Source of the DNA: Galbula dea
Taxonomy: Eukaryota; Chordata; Aves; Piciformes; Galbulidae
Assembly (NCBI GenBank): GCA_013399015.1
Contig: VWZX01002149.1
Span: 7,982,918-8,046,917, forward strand
Direction: 5' to 3'
DNA: 64,000 nt
Part shown: piece by piece, positions 63,401-64,000 of the stretch
Numbering within the stretch: position 1 is the stretch's first letter
Layout of the letters: the number at the start of each line of letters is the position of its first letter
Made by a program: the position numbers and the translations under genes
The notes under the pieces: model-generated
What the model was told of the DNA's origin: nothing
The model's input: the letters and a program-made list of their open reading frames with translations, nothing else
The model's database searches: none

Positions 63401-63951
63401 AAAGGTCTGGCATCAGCAGCTGCAGTTAGCCTGCACTGTACTCAAAGAAAACCCCCATGGATCGGATTGCCAAGCACAGCCTGCTCTGTACCCTTAACAC
63501 CACAAAAGCCAGTCACATTTCCAAAAGAAAATTCTGAAATGACAGGGGTGAGGAAATACAGTATTCAAAAGCAGAGAGTTTTATTCCAATAGAACTGATC
63601 CGCTGAGGAATTTTAATGAATATTTCCCCAACCAGTAATAATTTTTACACTGTATGACTTAGTTCCTCTGCTCCCTCCTTCCTTTACTCTAGGGTGAACA
63701 TTAACACCTATGTCAACAGCAGATCCCTCAACAGAGAACATATCTAGTAGCTTGGGTATAGCTTTTGTCTGCTGTTTTGCAATCAAAAAATACTGCAGTT
63801 TTTTTGTTTGAGTTACCTGTGCAGAGGAGCTGATCCTGAAAGTATCCCTTCCCACACTCAGTCACACACTGCCCATTCTTCATTAGCAGGGATGCCTTGC
63901 ACAAGGAGCACTCAAATCCATTGGTACAGGCTGAACATGTTTCATTGCAGG
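307..63951 (-). CDS. FRAS1: FRAS1 coding region, partial: 35 internal exons
   Basis: FRAS1 is a very large extracellular matrix protein. With FREM1 and FREM2 it forms the Fraser complex in sublamina densa basement membranes and holds embryonic epithelium to mesenchyme. The window shows thirteen eight-cysteine furin-like repeats followed by ten CSPG/NG2 repeats. This order is known from FRAS1; FREM proteins lack the furin array. All 35 exons join in frame (5,495 nt, no stop), with GT-AG ends except one GC donor, so the gene looks intact. Potential N-glycosylation sites occur in both parts. Both gene ends are outside the window. Introns of 114-720 bp in which I recognise nothing are 2571-3009, 3799-3912, 4177-4537, 4692-5061, 6472-7184, 7348-7794, 9630-10316, 10443-11162, 12036-12541, 31789-32377, 32522-33142, 33284-33513, 53502-54367 (slightly longer) and 54509-54959. 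Repeat numbers given in the exon entries are inferred from the family total of 14 furin and 12 CSPG repeats. Confidence 0.97.
432..2390 (-). other. FRAS1 intron of 2.0 kb
   Basis: This intron lies within CSPG repeat 10. I found no repeat family, RNA gene or coding-like segment on either strand. Confidence 0.8.
2391..2570 (-). CDS. FRAS1: FRAS1 window exon 34: CSPG repeat 10, first part
   Basis: 180 nt, symmetric phase 1. It reads EDRFPPSIITNKGLVLDENS, then LQLSATDEDSEPAQLQYKLT and QPQLGHLEHAASPG. N-x-G-L-x-L-x-E and A-T-D-x-D-S are strand 1 motifs; Q-P-x-x-G is the mid-repeat motif. The acceptor is TTTTTAACCCTTTCAG and the donor is GTTAGC. Confidence 0.97.
3010..3129 (-). CDS. FRAS1: FRAS1 window exon 33: CSPG repeat 9, end
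   Basis: 120 nt, symmetric phase 1. It reads GRVVYSHQKGDPGGNVVFTF across the junction, then DVIDPDDNKLMDQVFYISVL. V-x-Y-x-H and F-x-F-D-V-x-D are the last CSPG motifs. The acceptor is TGTTCCTCATTCCAG and the donor is GTAAAA. Confidence 0.96.
3212..3278 (+). mobile_element. CR1 LINE fragment (3' end, plus orientation)
   Basis: The sequence CCTGATGATCTTAAAGGTCT followed by CCTCCAACCTAAACAATTCT and ATGATTCTATTCTAT is the CR1 3' terminus with its short tandem tail. It faces the fragment at 3481-3575 tail to tail. Confidence 0.9.
3481..3575 (-). mobile_element. CR1 LINE fragment (3' end, minus orientation)
   Basis: The plus strand starts TATAGAATCACAGATAATTT and goes on to TTGGAAGGGACCCATAAGGA, TCATCAAGTCCAACTT and ACAGGACTACCTAAAACAGC. 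This is the reverse complement of a CR1 3' end. It is short and diverged. It lies 35 bp from the donor side of exon 32. The right end is approximate. Confidence 0.85.
3610..3798 (-). CDS. FRAS1: FRAS1 window exon 32: CSPG repeat 9, middle
   Basis: 189 nt, symmetric phase 1. It reads SSAYLTDQHLKAGSVYSDDS, then KRDPSMGHLQL, ISVKGPVKSF and TQADINKG. The acceptor is TTTCTTTCTCTGGTCCAG and the donor is GTGAGA. The frame is open across the whole exon and the T-Q-A-D-I-N-x-G motif sits at its end. Confidence 0.97.
3913..4176 (-). CDS. FRAS1: FRAS1 window exon 31: end of CSPG repeat 8, start of repeat 9
   Basis: 264 nt, symmetric phase 1. It reads HLRRRQAAAEPPEHG, then SSFTYQDILDELIVYTQSGA, DEFGFSITDGLYTQAG and NRALQLPVG. 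F-T-Y-Q-D-I-L, F-x-F-S-I-T-D-G and N-x-x-L-x-L-x-x-G are the CSPG core, end and start motifs. The acceptor is TCTTTTCTTTGTCAG and the donor is GTACGG. Only 114 bp separate it from exon 32. Confidence 0.97.
4538..4691 (-). CDS. FRAS1: FRAS1 window exon 30: CSPG repeat 8, first part
   Basis: 154 nt, 51 codons + 1 nt. The true frame reads RQNDEPPKVVLEPVRVHEGS, then NTSLNLQDLDTQNSEL and ITQSPAHG. N-D-E-P-P is the typical inter-repeat linker and N-x-E-L begins the middle part. NTS is a possible glycosylation site. The acceptor is TTTGGGACCTGTGCAG and the donor is GTAAGT. The ATG-started frame here is a shadow. Confidence 0.95.
5062..5258 (-). CDS. FRAS1: FRAS1 window exon 29: CSPG repeat 7, second part
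   Basis: 197 nt, 2 nt + 65 codons. It reads ESFGPQSESAM, then ASFSLQDVLESSIYYFQSVH, DVFSFFVSNGFSQSE and SINITIQ. F-x-L-Q-D-V-L and F-S-F-x-V-S-N/D-G are CSPG motifs; NIT is a possible glycosylation site. The acceptor is TATTCTGGTTTGCAG and the donor is GTATGC. It ends in phase 0 at the repeat boundary. Confidence 0.97.
5259..6335 (-). other. FRAS1 intron of 1.1 kb
   Basis: This intron lies within CSPG repeat 7. Its main content is the 142-bp tandem duplication at 5829-6112, which adds about an eighth of its length. Confidence 0.85.
5829..6112. repeat. Recent 142-bp tandem duplication in intron
   Basis: Copy 1 is 5829-5970 and copy 2 is 5971-6112, head to tail with no spacer. Only about two differences are seen (AAAACATG versus AAAGCATG, and GGCTCTT versus GGCTATT). 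The unit begins GCCATGCTCAGCTACAGC. It lies between exons 29 and 28 and is not a known repeat to me. The high identity points to a young event. Confidence 0.95.
6336..6471 (-). CDS. FRAS1: FRAS1 window exon 28: CSPG repeat 7, first part
   Basis: 136 nt, 45 codons + 1 nt. It reads VDEGGRVPLLAHHHLAADYD, then LRVTVITLPIYGYLENTKTG. D-E-G-G and L-P-x-Y-G are the strand 1 and mid-repeat motifs. The acceptor is CTCTTGCTTTCCAG and the donor is GTAAAC. The methionine of the visible frame lies in the intron and is not a start. Confidence 0.96.
7185..7347 (-). CDS. FRAS1: FRAS1 window exon 27: end of CSPG repeat 6, start of repeat 7
   Basis: 163 nt, 1 nt + 54 codons. It reads YYTMFETSNQPVTDIFHFTV, then FDADDNRLDRQMFTITIMPA and AFADHIT. 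F-x-F-T-V-x-D is the final CSPG element. The acceptor is TCTGACTTTCACAG and the donor is GTAAGT. It ends in phase 0. Confidence 0.97.
7795..7943 (-). CDS. FRAS1: FRAS1 window exon 26: CSPG repeat 6, middle
   Basis: 149 nt, 49 codons + 2 nt. It reads DNSSPDSDIRIQLISLPAYG, then TLLRMSGS and VYNFTMEDINNQRI. NSS and NFT are possible glycosylation sites, and F-T-M-E-D-I-N-N is the CSPG core. The acceptor is TTTTTCATGTTTAG and the donor is GTATCA. Its last two bases plus C of exon 27 make a serine codon. Confidence 0.96.
7944..9381 (-). other. FRAS1 intron of 1.4 kb
   Basis: This intron lies within CSPG repeat 6. I see no repeat, RNA gene or coding-like segment in it. Confidence 0.8.
9382..9629 (-). 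CDS. FRAS1: FRAS1 window exon 25: end of CSPG repeat 5, start of repeat 6
   Basis: 248 nt, 2 nt + 82 codons. It reads DTFTYEDVTRNALQYMHDGS, then SMEISVTDGVTTVTT and LLDNDGPQLAPG; the start of repeat 6 follows and ends HLAYI. F-T-Y-x-D-V and Y-x-H-D-G-S are CSPG signatures. The acceptor is TTTTTGGGAAG and the donor is GTAAGC. Confidence 0.97.
10317..10442 (-). CDS. FRAS1: FRAS1 window exon 24: CSPG repeat 5, middle
   Basis: 126 nt, symmetric phase 1. It reads GIQLAVSDTDTAPEGLFFEL across the junction, then VKPPHHGIVLKYSAG and EHMRAG. D-x-D-x-x-P-x-x-L-x-F and P-P-x-H-G are typical CSPG motifs. The acceptor is CTCCGGCACAG and the donor is GTGAGT. The frame stays open upstream of the acceptor, but the phase set by exon 23 fixes this start. 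Confidence 0.95.
11163..11294 (-). CDS. FRAS1: FRAS1 window exon 23: end of CSPG repeat 4, start of repeat 5
   Basis: 132 nt, symmetric phase 1. The true frame reads SGGEHTTPEMVFVIHLL, then AEQQPPVFQITAPFLEVSQ and GGKATIG. The first part is the final strand of repeat 4, QQPPVF is the inter-repeat linker, and the rest is strand 1 of repeat 5. The acceptor is TCTGTGTCCAG and the donor is GTGAGT. The ATG- or TTG-started frames here are shadows. Confidence 0.95.
11295..12002 (-). other. FRAS1 intron of 0.7 kb with one ambiguous base
   Basis: This intron contains the only N of the window, at 11726 at the end of an A-run. Otherwise I see nothing in it. Confidence 0.8.
12003..12035 (-). CDS. FRAS1: FRAS1 window exon 22: 33-nt microexon in CSPG repeat 4
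   Basis: 33 nt, 2 nt + 10 codons + 1 nt. It encodes LPESVSFRFT and, joined to its neighbours, gives FAGLPESVSFRFTVSGGE, the strand before the S-D/G-G element of a CSPG repeat. The acceptor is TTTGTCCCACCAG and the donor is GTATGT. Because the exon is symmetric, skipping it would keep the frame but delete this strand. Confidence 0.92.
12542..12679 (-). CDS. FRAS1: FRAS1 window exon 21: CSPG repeat 4, middle
   Basis: 138 nt, symmetric phase 1. It reads GIVEHRDRPLSPVRYFTQAD across the junction, then INHGKIAYRPPTAAP and IIAFSFAG. F-T-Q-A-D-I-N-x-G-x-I-x-Y is the CSPG core motif. The acceptor is GGCTCTGTAG and the donor is GTAAGG. Confidence 0.96.
12680..13173 (-). other. FRAS1 GC-AG intron of 494 bp
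   Basis: This intron begins with GCAAGT (seen reversed at 13168-13173) and ends with CTCTGTAG at 12680. It is the only one of the 34 introns complete in the window for which I could not place a GT donor in frame. I recognise nothing else in it. Confidence 0.85.
13174..13288 (-). CDS. FRAS1: FRAS1 window exon 20: CSPG repeat 4, first part, with GC donor
   Basis: 115 nt, 38 codons + 1 nt. It reads VLEDRVTVIEPHHLSFVDPE, then ILFNVTVPLLPGQ. NVT is a possible glycosylation site. The donor is GCAAGT after GGCCAAG, a non-canonical GC-AG site with otherwise perfect consensus. The nearby GTGTAC would break the frame, so I prefer GC. The acceptor is TGTTTGTTGAG, a weak pyrimidine tract. Confidence 0.93.
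13289..15378 (-). other. FRAS1 intron of 2.1 kb
   Basis: This intron lies within the start of CSPG repeat 4. It has a 21-bp-period direct repeat next to the acceptor of exon 20 (13299-13334) and a GC-rich hairpin at 14118-14145. The stretch 13980-14560 is richer in G+C than its surroundings, with open frames on both strands that I cannot assign. Confidence 0.75.
15379..15495 (-). CDS. FRAS1: FRAS1 window exon 19: end of CSPG repeat 3 and linker to repeat 4
   Basis: 117 nt, exactly 39 codons, phase 0 at both ends. The visible ATG-started frame here is a different one; the true frame has no start codon. It reads VSSSARPQTGLESHVFNIAV, then LPQTLRAP and SLHMA. V-x-N-I-x-x-L-P is the last strand and linker of a CSPG repeat. 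The acceptor is TTTTGTTCCCAG and the donor is GTAAGT. Without it, exon 18 would join exon 20 in frame but repeat 3 would lack its last strand. Confidence 0.93.
15496..17709 (-). other. FRAS1 intron of 2.2 kb
   Basis: This intron separates the two halves of CSPG repeat 3. It has the degenerate microsatellite at its right end. The plus-strand frames at 17251-17542 do not match a known family. Confidence 0.8.
17533..17605. repeat. Degenerate ATGT/GTAT-rich tract
   Basis: A run of imperfect TGTATGTA, TTTATGTA and CATGTATG units lies in the intron just downstream of exon 18. It looks like an old, interrupted tetranucleotide microsatellite. Confidence 0.6.
17710..17888 (-). CDS. FRAS1: FRAS1 window exon 18: CSPG repeat 3, second part
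   Basis: 179 nt, 2 nt + 59 codons. It reads GEVVLLVPMPADG, then SFTQQDINEGIVWYRHSGS and DSFQFQ. F-T-Q-x-D-I-N-x-G-x-I/V-x-Y is the most recognisable CSPG motif. The acceptor is TTTGCTTTTGCCAG and the donor is GTACTC. It ends in phase 0 in the middle of the repeat. Confidence 0.97.
17889..21631 (-). other. FRAS1 intron of 3.7 kb
   Basis: This intron lies within CSPG repeat 3. Its middle (about 18880-19060) is very AT-rich and contains a 13-bp perfect inverted repeat at 18923-18964. A 168-codon plus-strand open frame at 21121-21627 has no recognisable relative. Confidence 0.8.
21632..21785 (-). CDS. FRAS1: FRAS1 window exon 17: CSPG repeat 3, first part
   Basis: 154 nt, 51 codons + 1 nt. It begins NDRSPELVTNSLVWVPQGG, the linker and first strand of a CSPG repeat, and ends with IKDQPRHG across the next junction, the P-x-H-G motif. 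The acceptor is TCTCCCTGCAG and the donor is GTAATT. It starts in phase 0 after the whole-repeat exon 16. Confidence 0.96.
21786..26923 (-). other. FRAS1 intron of 5.1 kb
   Basis: This intron lies between CSPG repeats 2 and 3. It contains a CR1 fragment at about 24500-25036, an A-run at about 25207-25218, a short AT dinucleotide run near 23250-23259, and no coding-like segment I can assign. Confidence 0.8.
24500..25036 (-). mobile_element. CR1 LINE fragment (3' part, minus orientation)
   Basis: On the plus strand it starts ATAGAATGCTTTGGGTTGGA, the reverse complement of the CR1 3' end. It continues with the familiar CR1 3' sequence (clear around GTTGCTCAGAGCCCTGTCCA and CTCTGGGCAACCTGTGCCAG) to about 25036. 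It is a 5'-truncated, diverged, non-coding copy, lying in the same orientation as FRAS1. The ends are approximate. Confidence 0.9.
26924..27250 (-). CDS. FRAS1: FRAS1 window exon 16: complete CSPG repeat 2
   Basis: 327 nt, exactly 109 codons, phase 0 at both ends. It encodes a full CSPG repeat: APYVFRNEALLVHRGE at the start, then VLEPPHHGQL in the middle, LLSYAHDGSNTQDD, and LQVNDGYHFQ near the end. P-x-H-G and Y-x-H-D-G-S are the most typical CSPG motifs. The acceptor is TTGTGTTTCAG and the donor is GTATGT. The antisense plus-strand frame of 160 codons (26648-27130) is a shadow. Confidence 0.97.
27251..30223 (-). other. FRAS1 intron of 3.0 kb
   Basis: This intron lies between CSPG repeats 1 and 2. 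It contains an exon-like minus-strand segment at 28883-28972 (ATTGCAG acceptor, GTGAGC donor, 90 nt) that would cause a stop in the FRAS1 frame. It is taken as a pseudo-exon and discussed in the findings. Confidence 0.75.
30224..30308 (-). CDS. FRAS1: FRAS1 window exon 15: CSPG repeat 1, end
   Basis: 85 nt, 1 nt + 28 codons. It has no start codon and was found by phase and homology. Joined to exon 14 it reads RKGQFSLKVSDQHFFSHPE and ends VQAFSTQ. F-x-L/F-x-V-S-D is the characteristic final part of a CSPG repeat. The acceptor is ACTTGTTTAG and the donor is GTAATG. It ends in phase 0 directly before the whole-repeat exon at 27250. Confidence 0.94.
30309..31517 (-). other. FRAS1 intron of 1.2 kb
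   Basis: This intron splits CSPG repeat 1. It holds an A-rich run at 30783-30794 and nothing else I recognise. Confidence 0.8.
31518..31788 (-). CDS. FRAS1: FRAS1 window exon 14: CSPG repeat 1, main part
   Basis: 271 nt, 2 nt + 89 codons + 2 nt. The exon joins the furin array to the first CSPG repeat. It reads SSLTVGIGGVKPLDLSLL, then DLDGDSGQLLFHI, the pattern of the first strands of a CSPG repeat. It ends RIRFVHSKEKS, equivalent to the I-x-Y-x-H element. The acceptor is TTCTTTCTTTTTAG and the donor is GTAACT. The phase changes from 1 to 2 here, marking the end of the symmetric furin block. Confidence 0.95.
32378..32521 (-). CDS. FRAS1: FRAS1 window exon 13: last furin-like repeat (about FU14)
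   Basis: 144 nt, symmetric phase 1. It starts ACPPGCLECDSD, followed by LCHLCDNT, ICVSACGQGFY and RKCEE. It has eight cysteines and is the last cysteine-rich unit. The next exon (31788) opens the CSPG part, where cysteines become rare. The acceptor is CATCCAATTCAG and the donor is GTGAGT. Confidence 0.96.
33143..33283 (-). CDS. FRAS1: FRAS1 window exon 12: furin-like repeat (about FU13)
   Basis: 141 nt, symmetric phase 1. It starts RCDQHCLQCHQAD, followed by CSLCKAP, HCVHKCGKRYY and RKCR, with eight cysteines. The acceptor is GATTTTTAG and the donor is GTAAGC. It overlaps a shadow frame with histidine-rich translation, which is not used. Confidence 0.95.
33514..33654 (-). CDS. FRAS1: FRAS1 window exon 11: furin-like repeat (about FU12)
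   Basis: 141 nt, symmetric phase 1. It starts ECDWSCNACKGP, followed by DCLQCMEGY, VEQCPAAFY and DTCQ. Eight cysteines are present. The acceptor is TTTTCTTCCAG and the donor is GTGAGT. The intron to the next exon is only 230 bp. Confidence 0.96.
33655..35141 (-). other. FRAS1 intron of 1.5 kb
   Basis: This intron lies between furin repeats 11 and 12. I see no repeat, RNA gene or coding-like segment. Confidence 0.8.
35142..35288 (-). CDS. FRAS1: FRAS1 window exon 10: furin-like repeat (about FU11)
   Basis: 147 nt, symmetric phase 1. It starts CKSQCLSCESA, followed by SCTSCRDP, FGECKYESC and KTCR. It has eight cysteines, but the sixth is in ESCAQQYYL, which departs from the usual C-P-x-G-Y/F turn. 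The acceptor is GTCTCTCTACAG and the donor is GTGAAA. Confidence 0.96.
35289..38735 (-). other. FRAS1 intron of 3.4 kb
   Basis: This intron lies between furin repeats 10 and 11. It contains an 11-bp perfect inverted repeat at 36357-36383 and an unassigned cysteine-rich open segment with splice-like ends at 37075-37281, listed separately. There are T-rich runs near 37974-37997. Confidence 0.8.
37075..37281 (-). other. Unassigned cysteine-rich, LIM-like open segment in an intron (possible cassette or remnant exon)
   Basis: On the minus strand, an acceptor-like GATTTTTGCAG precedes 207 nt with no stop, followed by a GTACTG donor-like site. Its form (2 nt + 68 codons + 1 nt) matches the phase of the furin exons, so inclusion would keep the frame. 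The translation has nine cysteines and the pattern C-x2-C-x15-H-x2-C-x2-C-x3-C-x6-C, starting SLCNPCGRRLKAEC. This resembles the first part of a LIM zinc-binding domain but is one residue short and one residue long at two spacings. It does not look like a furin repeat and is not needed for the 14-repeat count. It may be a chance frame, a decayed retrocopy or a real optional exon. Confidence 0.3.
38736..38882 (-). CDS. FRAS1: FRAS1 window exon 9: furin-like repeat (about FU10)
   Basis: 147 nt, symmetric phase 1. It starts RCHPSCKTCTSGG, followed by FSCSSCNTS, VPVCSPGYY and QTCK. It has eight cysteines; CNTS is a possible glycosylation site. The acceptor is TTCCCTGCAG and the donor is GTGAGT. 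Its last base (C) joins CT of the exon at 35288 to give proline if nothing is spliced between them. Confidence 0.96.
38883..41695 (-). other. FRAS1 intron of 2.8 kb
   Basis: This intron lies between furin repeats 9 and 10. It contains a short GT/AC hairpin at 39097-39117. Open frames on both strands around 39140-40130 do not resemble any family I know. Confidence 0.8.
41696..41848 (-). CDS. FRAS1: FRAS1 window exon 8: furin-like repeat (about FU9)
   Basis: 153 nt, 2 nt + 50 codons + 1 nt, slightly long for the array. It starts DCHHLCHQCVANL, followed by ICLKCQNA, LPDCPGGYY and GACK. All eight cysteines are present. The additional residues (ANLQDTGS) lie between the third and fourth cysteines. 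The acceptor is TTCCTTTAG and the donor is GTGAGT. Confidence 0.96.
41849..48539 (-). other. FRAS1 intron of 6.7 kb
   Basis: This intron lies between furin repeats 8 and 9. It holds a 20-bp-period direct repeat at 45674-45709 and a coding-like minus-strand segment at 44924-45124. That segment is preceded by an acceptor-like CTCTTACAG, but I cannot assign it. I recognise no CR1 copy. Confidence 0.75.
48540..48683 (-). CDS. FRAS1: FRAS1 window exon 7: furin-like repeat (about FU8)
   Basis: 144 nt, symmetric phase 1. The exon has no usable start codon, so it does not appear as an ATG-started frame; I found it from the gap in the array. It reads SCHPSCKTCRGP, then ECLTCHPH, TSCKEEQY and GHCV, with eight cysteines. 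The acceptor is TTTTCTTATCCAG and the donor is GTAAGT. The turn after the sixth cysteine is KEEQY instead of the usual G-x-x-F/Y. Confidence 0.94.
48684..50664 (-). other. FRAS1 intron of 2.0 kb
   Basis: This intron lies between furin repeats 7 and 8. I recognise nothing beyond ordinary AT-rich intron sequence. Confidence 0.8.
50665..50805 (-). CDS. FRAS1: FRAS1 window exon 6: furin-like repeat (about FU7)
   Basis: 141 nt, symmetric phase 1. It starts QCHSSCASCVGN across the junction, followed by DCTVCLSSH, LLECPEGLF and DHCY. It has eight cysteines and a possible glycosylation site NTS. The acceptor is TTCTTCTCTGCAG and the donor is GTGAGT. The overlapping ATG-started frame is a different frame and is not used. 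Confidence 0.95.
50806..53327 (-). other. FRAS1 intron of 2.5 kb
   Basis: This intron lies between furin repeats 6 and 7. It is AT-rich in parts. I see no repeat family, RNA gene or coding-like segment. Confidence 0.8.
53328..53501 (-). CDS. FRAS1: FRAS1 window exon 5: long furin-like repeat (about FU6)
   Basis: 174 nt, 2 nt + 57 codons + 1 nt, the longest furin exon here. It starts GCHPSCRTCIGPG and ends GVCK. The extra length is a cysteine-free insert of about eleven residues (EEVLQPHQPVQGAVHG) between the fifth and sixth cysteines. All eight cysteines remain. The long open frame visible here is in another frame. The acceptor is CCCCTGCACAG and the donor is GTGAGT. Confidence 0.95.
54368..54508 (-). 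CDS. FRAS1: FRAS1 window exon 4: furin-like repeat (about FU5)
   Basis: 141 nt, symmetric phase 1. It reads ACHDSCSTCEGP, then HCTSC, QCLLGCGEGFY and NICK, with all eight cysteines. C-x-x-C-x-G-P is the typical start of this repeat type. The acceptor is TTCTTTATCAG and the donor is GTAAGC. A plus-strand open frame of 158 codons (54062-54538) overlaps it antisense and is taken as a shadow. Confidence 0.96.
54960..55100 (-). CDS. FRAS1: FRAS1 window exon 3: furin-like repeat (about FU4)
   Basis: 141 nt, 2 nt + 46 codons + 1 nt. It starts ACDQFCETC, continues with RCLTCASEK and ISECPDGYF, and ends with GRCR. Eight cysteines are present. The acceptor is CCTCTGGCAG and the donor is GTAAGA. C-P-D/E-G-Y/F is the furin-like signature. 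The exon lies 451 bp upstream of the next furin exon, one of the tighter pairs in the array. Confidence 0.96.
55101..56850 (-). other. FRAS1 intron of 1.75 kb
   Basis: This intron lies between furin repeats 3 and 4. The only structure I see is a short run of three near-identical copies of TTTTGGTAGAAGTCCTGA at 55898-55956. I found no coding-like segment that fits the gene. Confidence 0.8.
56851..56994 (-). CDS. FRAS1: FRAS1 window exon 2: furin-like repeat (about FU3)
   Basis: 144 nt, with phase-1 introns on both sides. It begins ACHESCSSC across the junction, continues with NNCLSC and ASCGQGFY, and ends with GIC, giving all eight cysteines at family spacing. The acceptor follows TTTCTTGCAG and the donor is GTAAAT. 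GQGFY is the turn motif shared by most repeats of this array. Confidence 0.96.
56995..63816 (-). other. FRAS1 intron of 6.8 kb
   Basis: This is the largest intron in the window, between furin repeats 2 and 3. It has no furin-like coding segment on either strand. It contains pyrimidine-rich and purine-rich stretches (about 59240-59295 and 59880-59945) and one long plus-strand open frame (60342-60941) that resembles nothing I know. I recognise no CR1 copy or RNA gene. Confidence 0.8.
63817..63951 (-). CDS. FRAS1: FRAS1 window exon 1: furin-like repeat (about FU2)
   Basis: This is the most upstream exon in the window: 135 nt, 2 nt + 44 codons + 1 nt. It starts ACNETCSAC and carries the eight cysteines of a furin-like repeat, with GKGYF in the second half where the family has G-x-x-F/Y. 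NET is a possible N-glycosylation site. The acceptor is a pyrimidine tract ending GGAAG and the donor is GTAACT. Its final G completes an alanine codon with the next exon at 56994. Confidence 0.95.
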
Positions 63952-64000
63952 CTTCCAAGAGAAAGAATAGAGAAGAAAGACATCTTAATCCCAAATGTCT

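Noticed and set aside
1..64000. FREM1, FREM2, FREM3 or CSPG4 as the identity of the gene
   Set aside because: These share CSPG repeats but lack an array of furin-like repeats before them. The furin-then-CSPG order points to FRAS1.
1..64000. A novel prokaryote-type system, CRISPR array, integrated virus or second protein gene
   Set aside because: The window is explained by one vertebrate gene with introns. I saw no regularly spaced repeat-spacer arrays and no polymerase or capsid-like frames.

Overview
The window is a piece of a bird nuclear chromosome. CR1 LINE fragments with the avian ATTCTATG-type 3' tail lie at about 3212-3278, 3481-3575 and 24500-25036, and the introns are fairly short. 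Almost the whole window is one multi-exon gene on the minus strand. I identify it as FRAS1, the Fraser extracellular matrix complex subunit 1, because an array of furin-like repeats is followed directly by CSPG/NG2-type repeats. That order separates FRAS1 from FREM1, FREM2 and FREM3 (no furin array) and from CSPG4.

Both gene ends lie outside the window. I placed 35 consecutive internal coding exons by hand, and each junction was checked for reading phase. Together they give 5,495 nt, about 1,831 codons, with no stop or frameshift. FRAS1 is about 4,000 residues long, so this is a little under half of it. In transcription order (right to left) the layout is: 63951-32378, thirteen exons with one eight-cysteine furin-like repeat each, inferred to be repeats 2-14 of 14; then 31788-307, twenty-two exons covering CSPG repeats 1 to 10. 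The signal peptide, VWC domains and first furin repeat lie to the right of the window. CSPG repeats 11-12, the Calx-beta domains and the membrane anchor lie to the left.

The furin exons are nearly uniform (135-174 nt) and all are bounded by phase-1 introns, as expected for exon duplication. The CSPG exons are irregular: one (26924-27250) carries a whole repeat, one is only 33 nt (12003-12035), and one uses a GC donor (exon 13174-13288). Several exons lack an ATG-started open frame and were found only by splice logic and homology (48540-48683, 15379-15495, 12003-12035).

The remaining sequence is intronic. It holds CR1 fragments, a recent 142-bp tandem duplication (5829-6112), small inverted and direct repeats, and a few open segments that the FRAS1 model does not need. 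The most curious is 37075-37281 (minus), a cysteine-rich, LIM-like segment with splice-like ends. Its length and phase would let it enter the furin array as an in-frame cassette. I see no second gene, RNA gene, promoter or CRISPR array.
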